DNA from: Plakobranchus ocellatus
Taxonomy: Eukaryota > Mollusca > Gastropoda > Plakobranchidae
DNA: 30,389 nt
Direction: 5' to 3'
NCBI GenBank assembly: GCA_019648995.1
Contig: BLXT01002034.1
Coordinates: 1,102,052 to 1,132,440, forward strand
Shown here in pieces: positions 26,939 to 30,389 of this stretch. The notes beneath the pieces are model-generated. The model ran no database searches, had not been told where the DNA came from, and saw only the letters and a program-made list of their open reading frames with translations. Each line of letters starts with the position of its first letter. Within the stretch, counting starts at the first letter, position 1. The position numbers and the translations under genes are program-made.

Positions 26939-29900
26939 ATGGCCACGATTATGTGGGCCAAAAGTGCTGCCGGGACAAACCTTGGGTTTGTAAGAGACTT
27001 GGGTAGGATTCTGAAATCTTGGCGAGAAATCCTACATAGCAACCTTCCCCGGAAGCAAGTACCAACAAAAACTAAAGTTCAGAACTTAGAACTATATCGA
27101 CCTGATGGCAAAGAAAAGTGTCTGCCTCATTTTCAACCAACTGGGATCAGTCGATCCAGCAAATCTTTGCAGTCCCGAATTTTTCACTCTGTTTTTGCTA
27201 GAACAACAACTCGAACGGTGGCAAGTGAACTTCGAAGACAAGCTGCACAAAGGCTTTCATCAAGCTCAAGTCGAAATTTCAGGAACATGCCAATTATGTC
27301 ACTTATTGGAGTGACTTTAGGTGTCAATTTAACCTCTGTTATGGATGATGGAACTGAGCGTATGATGTCTGAGTTACAGGTAAAAAAATACGAAGTAACT
27401 ATTTTCCTGAACACTCGGAAAAATAGGTCCAGTCATTATTTTGCCAAACGCAAAGGTATTACTTACTTTTAAGAGGGCCTGTGCATCTACATCTAACTTC
27501 ATCAACTGAATGGGTACGAGGTACGCTGGTGTTACTGAACTCTCTCTTCCCCTATCAAATAAAGCGTTTGGGAAAATAAGATCAGCCAAAAAAATATGGT
27601 TACTGGCATAATGCATTACAAAACTTCTGAATGGGGACACAAAAAAATACATTGGATTGAAGCCTGACTGCGGGTGTACCTGTTATATCAGAGTGTAACC
27701 TCAGGTTTTATTTCTAAATTAATCGCTGAAACAGACTTGATCAACTAAAACTCGGCCACAATTGTTCAAGATGGTGATTTGAGATGTCATTTTTTTTCCC
27801 AAAATTTAAAAGATATATCTTTGCCTATGGATAAAATTATTTGTAGATGTTGATAATTGAGATTTGGATCTGGATTACAGAGCTTATATGGTAACTAAAT
27901 CAAAGTTTGTCACTATGCCATAAAAAAAAAGAAAAAAAATGTAAATATTATTATTAAGCATTTTAATTAAAAGCTATCATTGAAACGAAAGGTAAGATTT
28001 AATATAGAAGTTCACAAGGCTAATCAGGTCAGAAGTTACAGAATGTTTGGAAATTTGGGGTGGCTAGAATTGTTTATATATTTTTTCCTACATTAGATTG
28101 TTTGCCTGAAACACTTTTTGGTTTGTTCAAGTAGATGGTTGGTAAATGTGGACAATTCTGATGTGTTGTGTATTTATTGTCTGTTTTGTTCTGTGATTTA
28201 AAAAAAAAAGTTTTTTTTGCATTTTCAAATTTTTATGATTGCAATAATGTTGATTTGGTGATTCGTTTTTATCTTTTTAGGAAAATTTTCGAAGTTACAC
28301 TTGGCAAACGGAAACGCTGGACAAGCTGCCTACCTGTCTGGATGATCTTCTGATCAGTGAGAAGTCTATCGCTAATGGTTGTGAGGGGGCTGTCTACAAA
28401 GCAAAGATTAAGCCTGCCGCAGGTAGGTTCACTTTTCATATCTCTTGATTTGAAACCACTCTGTAACTTGTCACAATGTAACTTAATTGTCTTTAAAACT
28501 ATTGTGGCTCTTGGGAATCAAATTCTATGCCGAAGCTAATCAATGGTGATTTTTTTTTCTCAATCAAACTCAAAAGACAAGACTACTGATAAATCAGAGA
28601 CAAGATATTGAAAGCATTGTATTTTTTTTCATTTTTTTTCTTTCAGGGTCTACAGAGCCTATGAAAACTGAGAATGATAGTGATTACAATCTTGCGGTGA
28701 AAGCTATGTTCAACTATGGAGCAGAATCGAATGCACACAGCATCCTCTCTGAGCTGGAGAGAGAGATTGTACCGCTTAGACCCGAGGGCTGTCAGCTGGA
28801 GACACCTTTGTGAGTTTGCTTCAAACCTGAAACTTGGAATTTGCAACAAAAAATGAAAACCAGCTTTTTACATTGGATGAAAATTTGCCAGTTAGCCCAT
28901 ATGTTTCAAAATGTTATGTGGCGTTTTTTTAAATATATTTTTTGAAAGGTATTGAACTTTTTCATTTGTTTTAAAGAATCCATTTTCTTGTTTTCAGTAA
29001 TTGGCTAAATTTTATTCTCTCTTACCTTAAAAACTGTGGAGTCAGCACAATATGCACTTATGGATTACAATCTTTTAAAAAAATTATCCCTATATATCTT
29101 TGGGAAGGAAGGGTTGAGAACCTTGGCATGTATTTCAAAATATCAGAAAATTCATTTTATCATAGTTACTATTACTTGGAGACCAGTGTATAAATTCTAC
29201 ATGTGTGTTTCCCATTAACAATCAGGGGCAAGCGAGTTGGGCAGCTGCCCCCACACCCAAACATTGTCGACATGCCAGGCATCTTTGTGGATGACATGCT
29301 CGTCACAGAGGAAGGCCTGAAGAAGTTTCCGGCGGCCATGCCTCAGAGGCTTGACCCTGAGCACTTCTACGGGCACAACAAGACCCTGTATCTGGTCATG
29401 AGGAGGTAAGCACACTGGCTACATAATGGTTAATTGTCCTTCTTCTCAATGTTTGTAGCTCTTTTGAGTTTAATAGAAAGGTTGAATTGTAGGGTGTAGA
29501 ACTTTTCTAATTAACGGTAAATAGATTTGCTTGTTTATATCATTCATCAGGCATTTTAACTGTCATTGGATCAAGCACATGTAGCTTGCACTTGCAGCTT
29601 GCTGGAGCTTGGCAACATAGCGATTCGTGCGCCATATTAAAAAAAAAAAAATTTTTTTATAGACTCATTGTGAACACTCTTTTTTTTCTCATTTCCTTTT
29701 TCCATTTTACCTCATCAGACAGAAGCACAACTGGATTTGTTTTCTGAGAACTGTTCTCAAATGTGAAATGCAATTAGTGGAAATTGGGCGTAATTTTCAC
29801 TGAAAATTTTTAGTGATTCAACATGCGTTAGAAAATAGAAAAGTAATGCATCAAATTTGATCCCTTTTAGCTTTACTTTACTGGAACTTCCCAGTAGCAA

Positions 29901-30221
29901 AGATTCACATATTTAAGATCACTTAGAGGGGAAGAAAAAATCTTTCATGACATGTATTACTCCGAGAAGTCCATTTGATTGAATTGTTTGTGACAGGGTG
30001 CTATAGTTACTGAGTTTTTTGATTTTCAGGCGAAGCAGTCACCTGCGAGACTTTCTGTCCAGAGATCAAATGGAACCAATCAGCATGGCAACACGATGCC
30101 AGATTCTGGCGCAGCTGCTCGAAGGCGTGGCACATCTGACCAAGCATGGAGTCGCACACAGAGATTTGAAGGCTGACAACATTCTTGTGGATTTTCCTGA
30201 AACTGGAGGTTTGCCATGGAT
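26939..30221 (+). CDS. PINK1: PTEN-induced kinase 1, N-terminal five exons (partial at right edge)
   Basis: Ser/Thr kinase that accumulates on damaged mitochondria and phosphorylates ubiquitin and Parkin to start mitophagy. Coding exons: 26939-27379, 28281-28422, 28647-28809, 29226-29405, 30030-30221; phases agree and give 372 complete codons. Residues 1-115 are basic, poor in acidic residues and Ser/Arg-rich, as expected for a targeting sequence. Residues 117-135 form the membrane segment that PARL cleaves in vertebrates. Then come the nucleotide loop [13 protein letters not shown] (176-188), the catalytic lysine in LAVKAMF (Lys213), PPHPNIV (257-263), and HRDLKADN with catalytic Asp354. The DFG motif and C-terminal extension lie past the window. 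The last exon end at 30221 (PW|AT, donor GTAATC) is chosen because PINK1 continues PW-hydrophobic-V before DFG; a donor at 30209 is less likely. Confidence 0.93.
27380..28280 (+). other. PINK1 intron 1
   Basis: Donor GTAAAA, acceptor TCTTTTTAG. AT-rich, no repeat or gene seen. Antisense frames here are chance. Confidence 0.8.
28810..29225 (+). other. PINK1 intron 3
   Basis: Donor GTGAGT, acceptor AACAATCAG. Nothing else recognised. Confidence 0.8.
29406..30029 (+). other. PINK1 intron 4
   Basis: Donor GTAAGC, acceptor TGATTTTCAG. It contains an A/T homopolymer stretch near 29640-29660. No other feature. Confidence 0.8.
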
Positions 30222-30389
30222 GTAATCTCTACCACTCGTATTTAGAATTTTCATCCGATGTTCTGGAATAATTTTTTTCTGTACTTTTTAGCAACAGTCA
30301 AAGAATACAACAACCAACTAAAACTTATTTTAAGAAATCTGAACAACACAGAGTATATATAGAAATGTTTTGCCCTTATGGCTTTATCA

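Noticed and set aside
27105-27414. 69- and 76-codon frames inside PINK1 exon 1
   Set aside because: Alternative frames of the same exon. Only the 26939 frame splices in phase to the kinase exons.

Overview
The window is nuclear DNA of an invertebrate animal: AT-rich, intron-dense, with GT-AG introns, short tandem arrays, tRNA-derived SINEs and dead LINE 3' ends. The GAPDH and PINK1 protein sequences look lophotrochozoan, most likely a gastropod mollusc. That placement is inference from remembered family resemblance, not a search.

Three genes are supported, each rebuilt exon by exon with matching reading phases. (1) 780-10870, plus strand: a complete glyceraldehyde-3-phosphate dehydrogenase gene. 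It has one non-coding first exon and eight coding exons, encoding 336 residues with catalytic Cys152 and His179. (2) 18512-24110, minus strand: a complete seven-exon gene for a membrane-anchored glycosyltransferase-like protein of the DUF1647 type, about 460 residues. It includes an 18-nt microexon and predicted membrane segments near both ends. (3) 26939 to beyond the right edge, plus strand: the first five coding exons of PINK1, the mitochondrial quality-control kinase. They run from the targeting region through the HRD catalytic loop; the DFG motif and C-terminal region lie outside the window.

The remaining DNA is mostly introns and intergenic sequence holding repeats. GAPDH intron 1 has a ~295-bp tandem duplication, a diverged inverted relative of part of it, and an unexplained antisense ORF. 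GAPDH intron 4 is largely a ~38-bp minisatellite with a two-unit higher-order period. The gene-poor stretch 10.9-17.4 kb carries a SINE with a near-perfect 13-bp target duplication, a 32-bp minisatellite, and a short 5'-truncated LINE with an exact 12-bp target duplication. A second, older SINE lies in an intron of the glycosyltransferase-like gene. A second, badly decayed LINE end stops about 80 bases before the PINK1 promoter motifs.

The genes form no operon and no obvious pathway. The one possible link is regulatory: the GAPDH and PINK1 promoter regions each carry a 10-base E-box of the MiT/TFE (CLEAR or M-box) kind, and these differ at one position when read on the same strand. PINK1 also has a YY1-like site and a six-codon upstream ORF. 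I see no strong evidence of a wholly new biological system. The least characterised object is the glycosyltransferase-like gene.
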